Of a stretch of 64,000 bases of DNA, positions 11,050 to 22,357 are shown piece after piece. The translations under genes were made by a program, and so were the position numbers. The notes under the pieces are model-generated. The model was not told the DNA's origin, searched no databases, and saw nothing but the letters and a program-made list of their open reading frames with translations. The DNA is from Hoyosella subflava DQS3-9A1 (lineage in GTDB: Bacteria > Actinomycetota > Actinomycetes > Mycobacteriales > Mycobacteriaceae): contig NC_015564.1 in the NCBI RefSeq assembly GCF_000214175.1, positions 4,092,001 to 4,156,000 of the forward strand, given 5' to 3'. How positions within the stretch are numbered: position 1 is the stretch's first letter; each line of letters begins with the position of its first letter.

Positions 11050-11343
11050 ATGCCGCAGCCCCACCAGCTCCCAGGGCCGGTCAATGACCGTTGGGATTGG
11101 CAACGGCAGGGCCTGTGCCGAGGGGTGGATTCCTCCGTCTTCTTCCATCCTGACGGTGAGCGCGGCCGAGCACGGCTCGAGCGTGAACGGCGCGCCAAAG
11201 CGCTCTGCCGCGAATGCCCAGTGCTCGCCCAATGCCGAGAGCATGCACTCACTGTTGGTGAGCCATATGGGATCTGGGGCGGCATGTCCGAATCAGAACG
11301 TATGCACGTGATGAAGGTCTCACGCTCGCAGCGCATCGCTTGA
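11050..11343 (+). CDS. whiB3: WhiB3 iron-sulfur redox regulator
   Basis: A 97-residue Wbl protein. Four cysteines (C23, C53, C56, C62; pattern C-x29-C-x2-C-x5-C) bind a [4Fe-4S] cluster, and YGIWGG is the conserved turn before the basic C-terminal tail. MPQPHQLPGP and FFHPDGERGRAR are nearly identical to mycobacterial WhiB3 (Rv3416), which senses NO, oxygen and redox state and acts with the housekeeping sigma factor. AAGGAGGCACA precedes the ATG at 11050; an in-frame extension to 10960 is not needed. It lies between the SigD block and groESL as in M. tuberculosis. Confidence 0.93.
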   Translation: MPQPHQLPGPVNDRWDWQRQGLCRGVDSSVFFHPDGERGRARLERERRAKALCRECPVLAQCREHALTVGEPYGIWGGMSESERMHVMKVSRSQRIA

Positions 11344-11392
11344 CCAAGCGTCGACGAGTTCGCCAGTAGCCAAACGAGTAGCCAAACAGAAA

Positions 11393-11426
11393 CGTGCCCG
11401 GCCATCTAGTGCGATGGCCGGGCACG
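11393..11426. terminator. Bidirectional hairpin terminator between whiB3 and groEL1
   Basis: A perfect 13-bp stem (CGTGCCCGGCCAT with its complement) and 8-base loop between two convergent genes. Just left of it an 11-base unit, AGTAGCCAAAC, is repeated in tandem (11365 and 11377). Confidence 0.85.
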
Positions 11427-11439
11427 AATCGTGTGGGAC

Positions 11440-13092
<1,653 letters not shown>

Positions 13093-13120
13093 TCAGTGGG
13101 AGACCCGCCCATGGATGCCC

Positions 13121-13167
13121 GACCGCCCCGGCACCAGTAGTTCAATGACTTCGGCGCCGGGGCGGTC
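13121..13167 (-). other. Intercistronic hairpin between groES and groEL1
   Basis: A perfect 12-bp GC-rich stem (GACCGCCCCGGC with its complement) with a 23-base loop, 25 bases after groES. It may be a partial terminator or an mRNA processing or stabilising element that sets groES and groEL1 levels separately. Confidence 0.6.
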
Positions 13168-13191
13168 AGTAGTGTCAGATCGGCAGATGCG

Positions 13192-13494
13192 TCACTTCGA
13201 CACGACTGCGAGGACGTCACGCGCCGAGAGGATCAGGTACTCCTCACCGGAGTACTTGATTTCGGTGCCGCCGTACTTGCTGTAGATCACGACGTCGCCC
13301 TCTTTGACGTCGAGCGGGATGCGCTTTGCGCCACTCTCATCCCAGCGGCCGGGCCCGACTGCAATAACGGTGCCCTCCTGCGGCTTTTCCTTAGCGGTAT
13401 CAGGAATAACCAGACCGGAGGCGGTAGTCGTCTCGGCCTCGTTAGCCTGAACGAGGATCTTGTCCTCGAGCGGCTTGATGTTCACGCTCGCCAC
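13192..13494 (-). CDS. groES: 10-kDa co-chaperonin GroES
   Basis: A 100-residue co-chaperonin that caps the GroEL ring. [12 protein letters not shown], the mobile loop [20 protein letters not shown], and [18 protein letters not shown] are standard. The GTG at 13494 follows GTGGAGGGTT with good spacing; the frame is open upstream to 13665, across the operator, but that part is not coding. First gene of the groES-groEL1 operon and preceded by CIRCE, so it is expected to be heat-inducible through HrcA. Confidence 0.96.
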   Translation of the reverse strand: MASVNIKPLEDKILVQANEAETTTASGLVIPDTAKEKPQEGTVIAVGPGRWDESGAKRIPLDVKEGDVVIYSKYGGTEIKYSGEEYLILSARDVLAVVSK

Positions 13495-13616
13495 GATGAA
13501 CCCTCCACATTTGCGATGGTGTCCGGTTTGACGACCGGACGGCTTGGTTCGTTCTACGATTCGCGACACTTCTTCGAGCCCCGTCGTCGCGGGTGCCGGG
13601 ACCAATTCCGCGTCGA

Positions 13617-13648
13617 CTAGCACTCTATACATGAGAGTGCTAGCACTC
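13617..13648. promoter_or_regulatory. CIRCE operator (HrcA site) with extra half-site, upstream of groES
   Basis: CTAGCACTC, nine bases, GAGTGCTAG (13617-13643) matches the CIRCE consensus with only the outermost base pair changed. The right arm continues into CACTC, so GAGTGCTAGCACTC (13635-13648) is a second perfect palindrome sharing the middle half-site. A possible minus-strand promoter overlaps: -35 TTGAGT at 13650-13645 and -10 TATAGA at 13629-13624 (15-base spacer). HrcA binding would block it. Confidence 0.92.
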
Positions 13649-13718
13649 AAGGCCAACGCTCGCATATCCGGTCAGCCTGCAGCGAACGCAGCCGCGCCGA
13701 ACGGGGCTCGTGCCCTCG

Positions 13719-14756
13719 CTAACCGAGAATCTGACTCACCGTCACCGACAACGCCGGATCTGTCGCGGCACCGAGCCCTGATGGCTCCGCACCTGCATGA
13801 ACCAGATGCGCACCAAGAGCCGCGATCATCGCGCCGTTGTCCGTACACAGCCGTGGCCGCGGCACACGAAGCTCGAGACCCGCGGCCTCGCAGCGCTCTT
13901 CCGCCAGTTCCCGCAGCCGCGAGTTCGCGGCCACGCCACCGCTAATGACGAGCGTCGACACGCCGGTGTCCAGCGCGGCCCTCACCGCTTTCAGGGACAG
14001 GACATCAGCGACTGCTTCCTGGAACGACGCTGCGACATCCGGTTTGCTCAGCGGTCTGCCAGCGCGCTCGGCTTGCTCAACGTGGCGTGCGACAGCAGTC
14101 TTCAAGCCGGAGAACGAGAAGGCGTGCCGCGCGTCTCGAGGACCGGTCATCCCCCGGGGAAAGGTGACCGCATGACGATCGCCTGTCTGAGCAAGCCGGT
14201 CGAGTACAGGGCCACCGGGATAGCCCAGCCCGAGCAGCCTCGCGATCTTGTCGTACGCTTCCCCGGCTGCGTCATCCACCGTGGCTCCGAGTTCCGTGAT
14301 TGGTTCTCCGAGCGAACGAACGTGCAGCAAACTCGTGTGGCCGCCCGACACGAGTAGCGCGACGCACGGCGGCAGTGGGCCATGCTCCAGAGCATCCACG
14401 GCGACGTGGCCACCAAGATGGTTGATCGCATAGAACGGCACTCCCCACGCAGCGGCGTAGGCTTTCGCGGCCGCGACACCCACCAGCAGGGCTCCAGCGA
14501 GTCCCGGCCCGATTGTTGCAGCCACCACGTCGGGCTTCGAGATACCAGCCGCATCAAGCGCTCTGCGCATCGTCGGCACGATCGCCTCGAGGTGCGCACG
14601 CGAAGCGATCTCAGGAACCACACCCCCGAACCGTGAGTGCTCATCGACACTCGATGCCACCTCATCGGCCAGAAGCGTGACGGAACCGTCGGAGTTCAGC
14701 TCAGCGATCCCGACGCCCGTCTCGTCACACGAGCTTTCGATACCGAGAACAATCAC
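13719..14756 (-). CDS. tsaD: tRNA t6A threonylcarbamoyltransferase TsaD
   Basis: A 345-residue ASKHA-fold protein that transfers the threonylcarbamoyl group to A37 of ANN-decoding tRNAs, working with TsaB and TsaE encoded just upstream. [14 protein letters not shown] is the N-terminal signature, [10 protein letters not shown] and [10 protein letters not shown] supply the metal-binding histidines, and [10 protein letters not shown] and [13 protein letters not shown] complete the nucleotide site. Start GTG at 14756 after GGGAGGGG, overlapping the rimI stop by four bases (GTGA). Last gene of the operon. Confidence 0.96.
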   Translation of the reverse strand: MIVLGIESSCDETGVGIAELNSDGSVTLLADEVASSVDEHSRFGGVVPEIASRAHLEAIVPTMRRALDAAGISKPDVVAATIGPGLAGALLVGVAAAKAYAAAWGVPFYAINHLGGHVAVDALEHGPLPPCVALLVSGGHTSLLHVRSLGEPITELGATVDDAAGEAYDKIARLLGLGYPGGPVLDRLAQTGDRHAVTFPRGMTGPRDARHAFSFSGLKTAVARHVEQAERAGRPLSKPDVAASFQEAVADVLSLKAVRAALDTGVSTLVISGGVAANSRLRELAEERCEAAGLELRVPRPRLCTDNGAMIAALGAHLVHAGAEPSGLGAATDPALSVTVSQILG

Positions 14757-15214
14757 GGCCCCTCCCTCTTCATTACATATGCGTCGGCGCCGCTTGGCTG
14801 GTAGTAGCGTTTTCGCAGACCTACCACGTCAAAGCCCACACCGCGATAGAGCTCCTGGGCGGCTTCGTTGTCAGTCCGGACATCGAGCCACACTGGCCCG
14901 CCGTGCAAATCAGCAACGGCAAGCAGGTCATCGAGCAACATCCGGCCGATGCCGCGGCGCTGATACTTGGGGTCCACCCCGATCGTGTGGATCTCGTTCT
15001 CAGGATCGTCAGCGGGCCCCAGAAGCGCAATTCCCGCGTACCCGACAAGCTGTCCATCACAATCCGCCGCGACGTAATGGTGGTCGGGGCTCCGTAGTTC
15101 CTGCTCGAAAGCCCAGGCCGGCCATGGATTGTCGCGCGCGAAAAGCTGGCGTTCCAGATTTGCGCAGCGCTTGGTGTCTCCCATTGCTAGCGGGCGCAGA
15201 AGTACCGTCGTCAT
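14753..15214 (-). CDS. rimI: Ribosomal-protein-alanine N-acetyltransferase RimI
   Basis: A 153-residue GNAT acetyltransferase. The acetyl-CoA loop is visible as [15 protein letters not shown], followed by [22 protein letters not shown], typical of RimI. It should acetylate protein N-termini such as ribosomal S18. It lies between tsaB and tsaD as in many actinobacteria and overlaps both by four bases, so all three are translated in step. ATG start at 15214. Confidence 0.92.
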   Translation of the reverse strand: MTTVLLRPLAMGDTKRCANLERQLFARDNPWPAWAFEQELRSPDHHYVAADCDGQLVGYAGIALLGPADDPENEIHTIGVDPKYQRRGIGRMLLDDLLAVADLHGGPVWLDVRTDNEAAQELYRGVGFDVVGLRKRYYQPSGADAYVMKREGP

Positions 15215-15921
15215 GCCGTCCCTCTGGTGAGGAACCCTGGCGGCGGGATCGGATCTGGCTCACGACGCGGTGCGCCCGGTTCAGTCGCGTCGGGGCGCCG
15301 CAAATACAGCGGCACCAGCGGATCGGGCACGCGGCGATCGTCAATGTCTCGCGCTGCGACAGCGACGAGACCTTCGGGTGCCGGGCTCTGGACATCGATG
15401 TATGGCAGGCTGAACAGTGCAGCGTGATCTCTCGAACCCGCAATGACGTGCGAGGGATACGCCTGGACGTGGGCGGGACGATGCACCGCTGGCCCCTCAA
15501 TCCGGTGGCCATCCCGGTAGCGGGCCCAGTAGACCTCGCGGCGCCGCGCGTCTGTCACGACCAGGAGCTCCTGGCCCGGACCCACCTGTGCGGCTATCGC
15601 GTCGAGACTGCACACCCCGTACACCGGCACCCCCAGTGCATCGCCAAAAGCGGCCGCAGTGGCCATGCCGACACGCAGGCCCGTATACGGGCCGGGGCCC
15701 GTTCCCGTGACAATCGCATCAATCTCGCCGCGCTGGACGTTCGCTTCCTCCAGGCAGGCCAGAATCTGTGGTGTGAGCACCTCAGCGTGTGCTCGCGCAT
15801 TTACTGTCACACGCGCTGCCAGGACACGCGGACACAGTTCCGTCGAGTGTTCTGAACGGCCAAGCCGGACAACACCCGCAGTCACCGCAGGGGTGGACGT
15901 ATCAACAGCAACTACCAGCAC
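15211..15921 (-). CDS. tsaB: tRNA t6A complex dimerisation protein TsaB
   Basis: A 236-residue non-catalytic partner of TsaD. VVAVDTSTPAVTAGV and IDAIVTGTGPGPYTGLRVG are the TsaB hallmarks; the half of the ATPase fold needed for catalysis is missing, as usual. It forms the TsaB-TsaD heterodimer to which TsaE binds. GTG start at 15921. The C-terminal 40 residues are proline- and arginine-rich and not conserved. Confidence 0.93.
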   Translation of the reverse strand: MLVVAVDTSTPAVTAGVVRLGRSEHSTELCPRVLAARVTVNARAHAEVLTPQILACLEEANVQRGEIDAIVTGTGPGPYTGLRVGMATAAAFGDALGVPVYGVCSLDAIAAQVGPGQELLVVTDARRREVYWARYRDGHRIEGPAVHRPAHVQAYPSHVIAGSRDHAALFSLPYIDVQSPAPEGLVAVAARDIDDRRVPDPLVPLYLRRPDATEPGAPRREPDPIPPPGFLTRGTA

Positions 15922-15952
15922 GATTGTCCAGAGTACCGGTCACGGAACTCTT

Positions 15953-16444
15953 TTACTTCGTGTGATTGACCCACTGCCAATGGGCGACGCGGACCTCGTC
16001 GTCAGTGTGACGCTCCAGACGCACGAGCAAATGCCGGTCGGCAAGCCGCTCCGCGAGACCTTCGCCCCATTCCACGACGACCACCGCATCGTCGAGTTCA
16101 GTGTCCAGATCGAGCGCATCAAGCTCATCGAGCGCCAGCCGCCCACCATCGTGAGCCCGGTCTGAATCACCGAGCAGCCGGTACGCATCGACGTGAACCA
16201 TCGCGACCGGGGGCCCGCCACCACGCCGGGCCTGCCCCGCACGGTGTTCTCGCGCGATGATGAACGTCGGCGAACTTACAACACCCATAACGCCGAGACC
16301 AGCACCAATGCCACGGGCCAACGCGGTCTTTCCGGCGCCGAGCGGCCCTGACAGGACGACGACATCACCGGCGGTGAGGTCTGCCGCCAAACGCTGACCA
16401 AACTCCTCCGTGTCCTGCACGGTCAGCAACTGCTCTGAATACAC
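15953..16444 (-). CDS. tsaE: tRNA t6A complex ATPase TsaE
   Basis: A P-loop ATPase of the t6A machinery. GPLGAGKTALARGIG is the Walker A motif, VSSPTFIIARE a conserved switch segment, and VVVVEWGEGLAERL the family's C-terminal WGE motif. The start is uncertain. The GTG at 16444 has GGAAAGG about 10 bases upstream and puts Walker A near residue 32, as in the family (163 residues). A TTG at 16489 would be longer. Either choice overlaps the end of the preceding hydrolase gene by at least 80 bases in another frame. Confidence 0.9.
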   Translation of the reverse strand: MYSEQLLTVQDTEEFGQRLAADLTAGDVVVLSGPLGAGKTALARGIGAGLGVMGVVSSPTFIIAREHRAGQARRGGGPPVAMVHVDAYRLLGDSDRAHDGGRLALDELDALDLDTELDDAVVVVEWGEGLAERLADRHLLVRLERHTDDEVRVAHWQWVNHTK

Positions 16445-17585
16445 CCGCGAGAGACCTTTCCGTCCGTGCGTGTTCAAGTGAGCGATCAATCAACCGTTCG
16501 AGCGCTTCGGAAACGACCTGTGGCTGCTCCATTTCCACCATGTGCCCGGCTTTAGGCACGCGCAACAGTTCCGTATGCGGCAATGCTTCTGCCATCGCGA
16601 CTGAGTTCCGGAACGGGGTGACCATGTCGCCGTCCCCACAGACGACGAGCGCCGGGATCGGCTTCAGCACCGGAAGCGCCAGAGATTCATCATGCTCGAC
16701 AAGCGCAGCGAGAAAGTTGACCATTGTGAAAAGGTTGGTCTCGTTGGTCATCTGCTCCGAGAAGCGAGCGACCTCAGGTGTGATTCTGCGATCACCGTAC
16801 GAGGTGACTTTCAAAATTGGGGACAGAATGGGCCTGATCACATCCCGGCTCTGCTGCACCACTGCCGGAGCTGCCTTAACCGCCAGCCGCGCGGCCTTCA
16901 CAGCGGGCGTGTCGAGCACGCGGGCGACACCCGCAGCCGAGAGCCCGCTTGCCGCGGTCGCAACGAGCCCCACTCCGATGACGCGCTGACGAACCACGTC
17001 GGGATACTGCCGCGCAAATGCCAGGACGGTCATGCCACCCATTGAGTGTCCGACGAGTATCAGGGGACCGGTTGGAGCCTTTTGCTCGATCACCGCTGCC
17101 AGGTCGCGCCCGAGTTGCGGGATTGTGCTCGACTCGGCTGACGGCATACCCGACTGGCCATGCCCTCGCTGGTCGTAGAACACCATTCTGATGTCGTCAC
17201 CGAAGGTGCGCTCAAGGTCGATGCGCTGAAAATGCCAGGCTCCCATATGCAGACAGAAACCATGCGCGAATACCACAGTCAGCGGCGCATCCGGAGGCCC
17301 CACTTCACGTACGTTCAGCAGCAGGTGGTCCTCGGTCAGCACGATGCTTGCCCGGTCCGTCTGCATAAGACGGAAATCGTGTTCGAAAGCTGTTCGGCCA
17401 GAACGGCTATCCGGCTCACCGCCGACGCGCTTCGCTGATCGTCTTAGCTTCGCCGCCCGCACCAGCCGTCCGACGCCACGTCCGACGCCGCGCCTGCGCC
17501 GGCCACGCCGCCTTGGCGGCTTTTCCTCACGTTCGGGCTCATCAGCTAATTCGGGTTGCTGCTGTGCAACCGGCTCCGCCACCAC
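16365..17585 (-). CDS. Alpha/beta hydrolase
   Basis: A 406-residue protein of the alpha/beta hydrolase fold. The nucleophile elbow is GHSMGG, the acid lies in VVCGDGDMVTP and the histidine in KAGHMVEMEQP, so the catalytic triad looks complete. FAHGFCLHMGAWHFQ supplies the oxyanion hole. A basic, low-complexity head of about 60 residues (PPRRRGRRRRGVGRG) precedes the fold. The substrate is unknown; lipid or ester hydrolysis is likely. The GTG start lies one base after the alr stop with GGGGGG upstream, and the tail overlaps tsaE. Genes of this type often sit between alr and tsaE in actinobacteria. Confidence 0.85.
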   Translation of the reverse strand: MVAEPVAQQQPELADEPEREEKPPRRRGRRRRGVGRGVGRLVRAAKLRRSAKRVGGEPDSRSGRTAFEHDFRLMQTDRASIVLTEDHLLLNVREVGPPDAPLTVVFAHGFCLHMGAWHFQRIDLERTFGDDIRMVFYDQRGHGQSGMPSAESSTIPQLGRDLAAVIEQKAPTGPLILVGHSMGGMTVLAFARQYPDVVRQRVIGVGLVATAASGLSAAGVARVLDTPAVKAARLAVKAAPAVVQQSRDVIRPILSPILKVTSYGDRRITPEVARFSEQMTNETNLFTMVNFLAALVEHDESLALPVLKPIPALVVCGDGDMVTPFRNSVAMAEALPHTELLRVPKAGHMVEMEQPQVVSEALERLIDRSLEHARTERSLAGVFRAVADRAGHGGVWSAFGGRPHRR

Positions 17586-17586
17586 A

Positions 17587-18792
17587 CTAACCCCCCATAT
17601 AGGTACGCACTGCGCGCCCCTTTATACCGGTTACGACCTCGTAGTGAATGGTGCCGAGCGCATCCGCCCAGTCCTGAGCCAGCGATTCGCCCTCGTCTCC
17701 TGGACCGAACAACACTGCCGTATCGCCCTCTTTCACAGCCGCAGCACCCTCAGCGCCACCCCCCGGTCCCAGGTCTACTACGAACTGATCCATACAGACG
17801 CGACCCACAGCCGGGTAGCGGTGACCGTTGATCTGCACCCCGAACTTGCCGGTGAGCAAGCGGGACACTCCATCGGCATAACCGACCGGAAGGAGCGCAA
17901 CTGTCGTGTCTCGCGGCGCAATCCACACGTGCCCGTACGACACACCCTCGCCGGCCGCGACCCGCTTGATCAGAGCTACTCGTGCCCTGGCCGTCATGGC
18001 CGGCCTCAAACCCATCTGTCCGCGCTCTGGGACGGGAGAAAGCCCATAGAGTGCGATCCCCGGCCGCACCATATCGAAGCGCAAGTCCGGCCGGGTCATC
18101 GTCGCTGCAGAGTTAGAGAGATGCAGGAGCCCAGTCTCAAGTCCGTGCTTCTCGGCGTCGGCGACAGTCTCCCGAAACCTCGCAGCTTGCTGATCGATAA
18201 TGGGATGGTCGGGCTCATCTGCGTGGGCGAGGTGGGAGAAAAATGAGGTCATCACGACCGCTTCTTCCGCAACGGCTTTCCGAAGGGCATCTCGCAGGAC
18301 GGGCCACTCGAAAGCCGAGACGCCGTTGCGGTTGAGCCCCGAATCAACCTTCACCGCAACGCGTGCCTGTATTCCAGATAGCCGCACCGACCGGAGAACG
18401 CCGTCAAGGTGGCGCGGCGAAGACACACCAATGTCGACGTTCCGTGAAAGCACAGGCGCGAAGTCGGTGTCGGGCGTGTGCAGCCAGCACAACAGCGGCG
18501 CCTCAATACCCGCATCGCGAAGGTGTACCGCCTCATCTACCGTCGCGACGCCGAGTTGCGCTGCACCTGCAGCGAGCGCCGCACGTGCAACTGGTACCGC
18601 ACCATGGCCGTAACCATCTGCCTTGACGACAACCATGACATCCGCAGGACCAGCACAGTCCCTCAGTACCTCAGTGTTCGAGGCGATAGCCCGGAGATCG
18701 ACCGCCGCTTCGAACTGTGGGCGGGCTGGCGCCTCGCTCTGCATCGGGGACGGGAACGTGCCCGGCGTGGATGTTCCATGTATGGAAGTCAC
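17587..18792 (-). CDS. alr: Alanine racemase
   Basis: A 401-residue PLP enzyme that makes D-alanine for peptidoglycan. [11 protein letters not shown] carries the PLP lysine (K57 in this frame), and GVSYGHVW holds the tyrosine acting as second base. [22 protein letters not shown] and [10 protein letters not shown] are also diagnostic. The first 25 residues are a non-conserved head, so translation may start later; the listed GTG overlaps the nnr stop in a GTGA junction, which favours coupled translation from there. Cytoplasmic. Confidence 0.95.
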   Translation of the reverse strand: MTSIHGTSTPGTFPSPMQSEAPARPQFEAAVDLRAIASNTEVLRDCAGPADVMVVVKADGYGHGAVPVARAALAAGAAQLGVATVDEAVHLRDAGIEAPLLCWLHTPDTDFAPVLSRNVDIGVSSPRHLDGVLRSVRLSGIQARVAVKVDSGLNRNGVSAFEWPVLRDALRKAVAEEAVVMTSFFSHLAHADEPDHPIIDQQAARFRETVADAEKHGLETGLLHLSNSAATMTRPDLRFDMVRPGIALYGLSPVPERGQMGLRPAMTARARVALIKRVAAGEGVSYGHVWIAPRDTTVALLPVGYADGVSRLLTGKFGVQINGHRYPAVGRVCMDQFVVDLGPGGGAEGAAAVKEGDTAVLFGPGDEGESLAQDWADALGTIHYEVVTGIKGRAVRTYMGG

Positions 18793-20276
18793 GGTGCAGA
18801 TCCTGCCATCAGCGACCGGGATCCGGCACGCTTGGTGGCATCCGCCACACCGGGTGTCGCCGCTGATCGCAATGCGCCGATGGCTGGACGCACAGCACCC
18901 ATCAGCGTTGAGGCGGAAGCGGGTGCACCCGGAAAACCCGCCGCTATGAGCGCCGCGCGTGCGTGCGCGTGTGCGCCCATCGCGGCAGCGGTCAGCGGTG
19001 GAATGCCGCTGGCCAGAAGTGCACCCACGATGCCGGACAGGACGTCGCCGGAACCGGCGGTCGCCGCCCAGGAACTTCCGGCCTCAACGATGAGGACCTC
19101 GCCGGAAGGATCAGCGATCACTGTCGCTCTGCCTTTGAGGAGAACCGTGACCCCCCAGTCCGATGCGAGTTGCTGCGTCGCAGTGAGCCTGTCGGGCTTG
19201 GGCGCCGCACCCGTTAGCCGCTCGAACTCCCCCGCATGCGGCGTCAGGAGGGTCGGCGCCTTTCTTCCGCGCACCAGGCTGGGGTTGTTCGCTGCGAGCG
19301 TTAATCCGTCGGCGTCGACAACAGTAGGGAGATCCTGTGCGAGAAGCGCCGCGAGCGCCTTCGACTCCTTCTTCCCGGTTCCGAAACCCGGACCCGCGAC
19401 CCAGGCCTGTAGGCGGCCGGCGTCCTCGATCGCTGTGGTCGCGATGACCTCCGGGTACCGTGCAAGCACCTGCTCGCGCGCGGTCCCCGCATACCGGACC
19501 ATTCCCGACTTCGCTGCCACCGCGCCACCCACGCACAGTACGGCAGCACCGGGATAGACGTCGGAGCCCGCCGATATGCCCACGACGCCTTGAGTGTACT
19601 TATCATCCTCCGCGGCCGGCACCGGCCACGCTCCGCCAACTTCTCTATCTGTCAGCGATTGCACCATCGACTTGGGCAGTTCAAGGCCAATGGGTACGTA
19701 CCCGATTCGCCCACATTGATGTGCGGCGAGGGCATGCACACGTTTGTACCCGCCGAAAGTGACGGTGAGTGCAGCCTGAACTGCGGGGCCGTCGACACTC
19801 CCCGTGTCAGGGTCGACTCCACTTGGCAGATCGACAGACACAATTGGCGCGGTGACGGCTGCTACGTGCCGAGCCGCGTCGGGCCGCAAGGATCCTTTGC
19901 CTGAGATGCCGACGATTCCATCGAGCACGAGGTCGGCAGGCCCAAGTTCGGCAACCACACGGCCACCGGCCTGCAGCAACGCGTGGAGTCCAGCTTTGTG
20001 CGCCCGCTCCGGTTTCAGCAGCACCGCTTCGACCGCGACACCCCGTCGTCGCAGGAACGCACCCGCCCAAAGCGCGTCGCCACCGTTATCCCCGGACCCT
20101 GCTAACACCCCGACGCGACGTCCCGTCACGCCACCGGTCCGTCTTCTGAGCTCGGCTGCCACCTCGGTCGCGAGACCCCACGATGCACGGCGCATCGGCA
20201 CACCCTCCGCAACACGTGCGAAGAGTTCCGCCTCTGCGGTCCGAATTTCCTCAGCGGTGAAGTACGGGACAGTCAT
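18789..20276 (-). CDS. nnr: Bifunctional NAD(P)HX epimerase / ADP-dependent dehydratase
   Basis: A 495-residue fusion that repairs hydrated NADH and NADPH. The N-terminal half (about 1-215) is the YjeF_N epimerase: [18 protein letters not shown] and [11 protein letters not shown]. The C-terminal half (about 230-480) is a carbohydrate-kinase-like dehydratase: [24 protein letters not shown] and [18 protein letters not shown], the last being the nucleotide and catalytic Asp motif. It holds the same position before alr as in M. tuberculosis (Rv3433c). The last 30 residues are not conserved. Confidence 0.93.
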   Translation of the reverse strand: MTVPYFTAEEIRTAEAELFARVAEGVPMRRASWGLATEVAAELRRRTGGVTGRRVGVLAGSGDNGGDALWAGAFLRRRGVAVEAVLLKPERAHKAGLHALLQAGGRVVAELGPADLVLDGIVGISGKGSLRPDAARHVAAVTAPIVSVDLPSGVDPDTGSVDGPAVQAALTVTFGGYKRVHALAAHQCGRIGYVPIGLELPKSMVQSLTDREVGGAWPVPAAEDDKYTQGVVGISAGSDVYPGAAVLCVGGAVAAKSGMVRYAGTAREQVLARYPEVIATTAIEDAGRLQAWVAGPGFGTGKKESKALAALLAQDLPTVVDADGLTLAANNPSLVRGRKAPTLLTPHAGEFERLTGAAPKPDRLTATQQLASDWGVTVLLKGRATVIADPSGEVLIVEAGSSWAATAGSGDVLSGIVGALLASGIPPLTAAAMGAHAHARAALIAAGFPGAPASASTLMGAVRPAIGALRSAATPGVADATKRAGSRSLMAGSAP

Positions 20277-20294
20277 GCCAGCTCACCAGACCGA

Positions 20295-22157
20295 TTACTC
20301 GACGGTGACGGACTTCGCCAGATTCCGCGGCTTGTCGACGTCGTACCCTCGGGTTTGAGCCACCTGGGCCGCGAAAACTTGCAGCGGGATGGTCGACAGC
20401 AGTGGCTGGAGCAGCGTCGGTGACGCGGGGATCTCGATGAGGTGGTCCGCGAATGGGCGTACCGCCTCGTCTCCTTCCTCCGCGATGACGATGGTTTGTG
20501 CCCCGCGCGCCTGGATCTCTCGGATGTTGCTGAGCAGCTTCGAATGCAGCACCGCACGTCCCTTGGGTGACGGCATGACGATGATGACCGGCAGGCCGTC
20601 TTCGATCAGCGCGATCGGGCCGTGCTTCAACTCACCTGCAGCGAAGCCCTCAGCGTGGATGTACGCAAGTTCCTTGAGTTTCAGGGCGCCCTCCAGGGCC
20701 ACGGGGTACCCCACGTGGCGGCCGAGGAAGAGGATCGTCGACTGCTGGCCAAGCTCACGGCCGAGTTCACGAACATTCTCGACGTTCGACAGCAGTTTCT
20801 CGATCAGAGCGGGCATCTCAGCCAGGTCCTTGAACTCCCGTGCGACCTCATCGGGATACTTCGTGCCACGAGCCTGGGCGAGCGCAAGACCAACAAGGTA
20901 GTTCGCCGCGACCTGTGCGAGGAAGGCCTTAGTCGAAGCCACACCGATCTCTGGCCCTGCATGGGTGTACAGCACCGCATCCGACTCGCGCGGGATCTGC
21001 GAACCATTGGTGTTGCACACCGCGAGCACACGAGCCTTCTGATCGCGCGCGTGGCGCACCGCTTCAAGCGTGTCCGCGGTCTCGCCAGACTGCGAAATCG
21101 CGACTACCAGCGTGGACCGGTCCAGCACAGGATCCCGGTAGCGGAATTCACTTGCCAGTTCTACCTCCACAGGCAAGCGAGCCCAGTGCTCAATCGCGTA
21201 CTTCGCAACGAGACCAGAGTGATAGGCCGAGCCACACGCCACGACGAAGACCTTGTCGATATCGCGAAGGTCCTGGTCCGAGAGCCGCTGCTCGTCAAGG
21301 ACGATGCGCCCGTTGGTGAAATGTCCACGCAACGTGTCCGCGACTGCGAGGGGCTGCTCCTCGATCTCCTTCAGCATGAAGAAATCGTGGCCGCCCTTTT
21401 CCGCGGCCTCGAGGTCCCAGTCAATATGGAACGGGTGCCCAGCTTCGGGGTTCCCGTCGAAATCCAGGATGCGGTATTCGTCCGCGGTGATCACAACGAC
21501 GTTGTCCTGGCCCAGTTCGACGGCTTCACGTGTGTGCTCAATGAACGCGGCGACATCCGAGGCAACGAACATCTCACCCTCGCCGACACCGACGACCAGC
21601 GGCGTGGACCTGCGCGCAGCCACGATCGTGCCGGGGTGGTCAGCGTGGGTGAAGACGAGTGTGAAGGCTCCTTCAAGACGGCGCAGCACCTTAAGTGCAC
21701 TTGCCTCGAAATCACCGGCCGTGTCGCCCTGCGCGTACGCGCGAGCAACAAGGTGCACCGCTACCTCAGTATCCGTGTCGCTGAGCAACTCCACACCGGC
21801 GTCTTCGAGTTCACCGCGCAGCGGGGCGAAGTTCTCGATGATGCCGTTGTGGACAACCGCGATACGCCGGGTTTCGTCGGTGTGCGGATGCGCGTTCCGA
21901 TCCGTTGGGCGCCCATGGGTAGCCCAACGGGTATGCCCCATCCCCGCAGTACCTGCGAACTCGCCCTGCCCTGCCTCCGCCAAGGCGGATTCGAGGTTGA
22001 CAAGCCTGCCGGCCCGCTTTTCTATTGCTACGCTGCCCTGCCCGTCGAGCACTGCCACGCCTGACGAGTCATAACCCCGGTATTCCATCCGGCGTAGTGC
22101 CTCGACAAGTATGCCCAGTGCTTCGCGGTGGCCGACATACCCGACAATCCCGCACAT
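20295..22157 (-). CDS. glmS: Glucosamine-6-phosphate synthase (glutamine amidotransferase)
   Basis: Makes glucosamine-6-phosphate from fructose-6-phosphate and glutamine, the first step to UDP-GlcNAc. The 620-residue enzyme starts MCGIVGYVGHREAL, so removal of Met exposes the Cys nucleophile of the glutaminase domain (residues 1-240). Two SIS isomerase domains follow (ACGSAYHSGL, ISQSGETADTL, GRHVGYPVALEGALKLKE), and the protein ends NLAKSVTVE as the family does. The upstream frame to 22298 is discarded because Cys must follow Met. No ribozyme-like leader was recognised. It lies upstream of nnr with an 18-base gap. Confidence 0.97.
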   Translation of the reverse strand: MCGIVGYVGHREALGILVEALRRMEYRGYDSSGVAVLDGQGSVAIEKRAGRLVNLESALAEAGQGEFAGTAGMGHTRWATHGRPTDRNAHPHTDETRRIAVVHNGIIENFAPLRGELEDAGVELLSDTDTEVAVHLVARAYAQGDTAGDFEASALKVLRRLEGAFTLVFTHADHPGTIVAARRSTPLVVGVGEGEMFVASDVAAFIEHTREAVELGQDNVVVITADEYRILDFDGNPEAGHPFHIDWDLEAAEKGGHDFFMLKEIEEQPLAVADTLRGHFTNGRIVLDEQRLSDQDLRDIDKVFVVACGSAYHSGLVAKYAIEHWARLPVEVELASEFRYRDPVLDRSTLVVAISQSGETADTLEAVRHARDQKARVLAVCNTNGSQIPRESDAVLYTHAGPEIGVASTKAFLAQVAANYLVGLALAQARGTKYPDEVAREFKDLAEMPALIEKLLSNVENVRELGRELGQQSTILFLGRHVGYPVALEGALKLKELAYIHAEGFAAGELKHGPIALIEDGLPVIIVMPSPKGRAVLHSKLLSNIREIQARGAQTIVIAEEGDEAVRPFADHLIEIPASPTLLQPLLSTIPLQVFAAQVAQTRGYDVDKPRNLAKSVTVE

Positions 22158-22357
22158 AACGCAACAGCCTACTTCCCTTTTCAAGTGATAACCGCGCGTC
22201 TCCTGAATCGGCGCTGCGCACTTGCGCACAGTGGGCGTTGACCAGCGACTTACCTCACCCAGGCCGAGTGTCGCAGCAGTGATCGCGGCCACCGACATTC
22301 AAGCGCGCCTCACACACTTGCCCCGAGACCCCAGGAATGTGAGCTAACGTCGACAAC

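Noticed and set aside
14677-15855. 392-codon frame opposite rimI and tsaB, and similar long frames opposite guaB2, guaB3 and choD
   Set aside because: High GC leaves antisense frames open; the minus-strand genes are firmly identified and overlap these completely.
20622-22064. 480-codon open frame opposite glmS
   Set aside because: It is the antisense shadow of a certain, conserved gene; its product is Arg/His-rich without any domain.
22158-22357. glmS ribozyme or riboswitch
   Set aside because: No recognisable ribozyme core in the leader, and the element is known mainly from Firmicutes.
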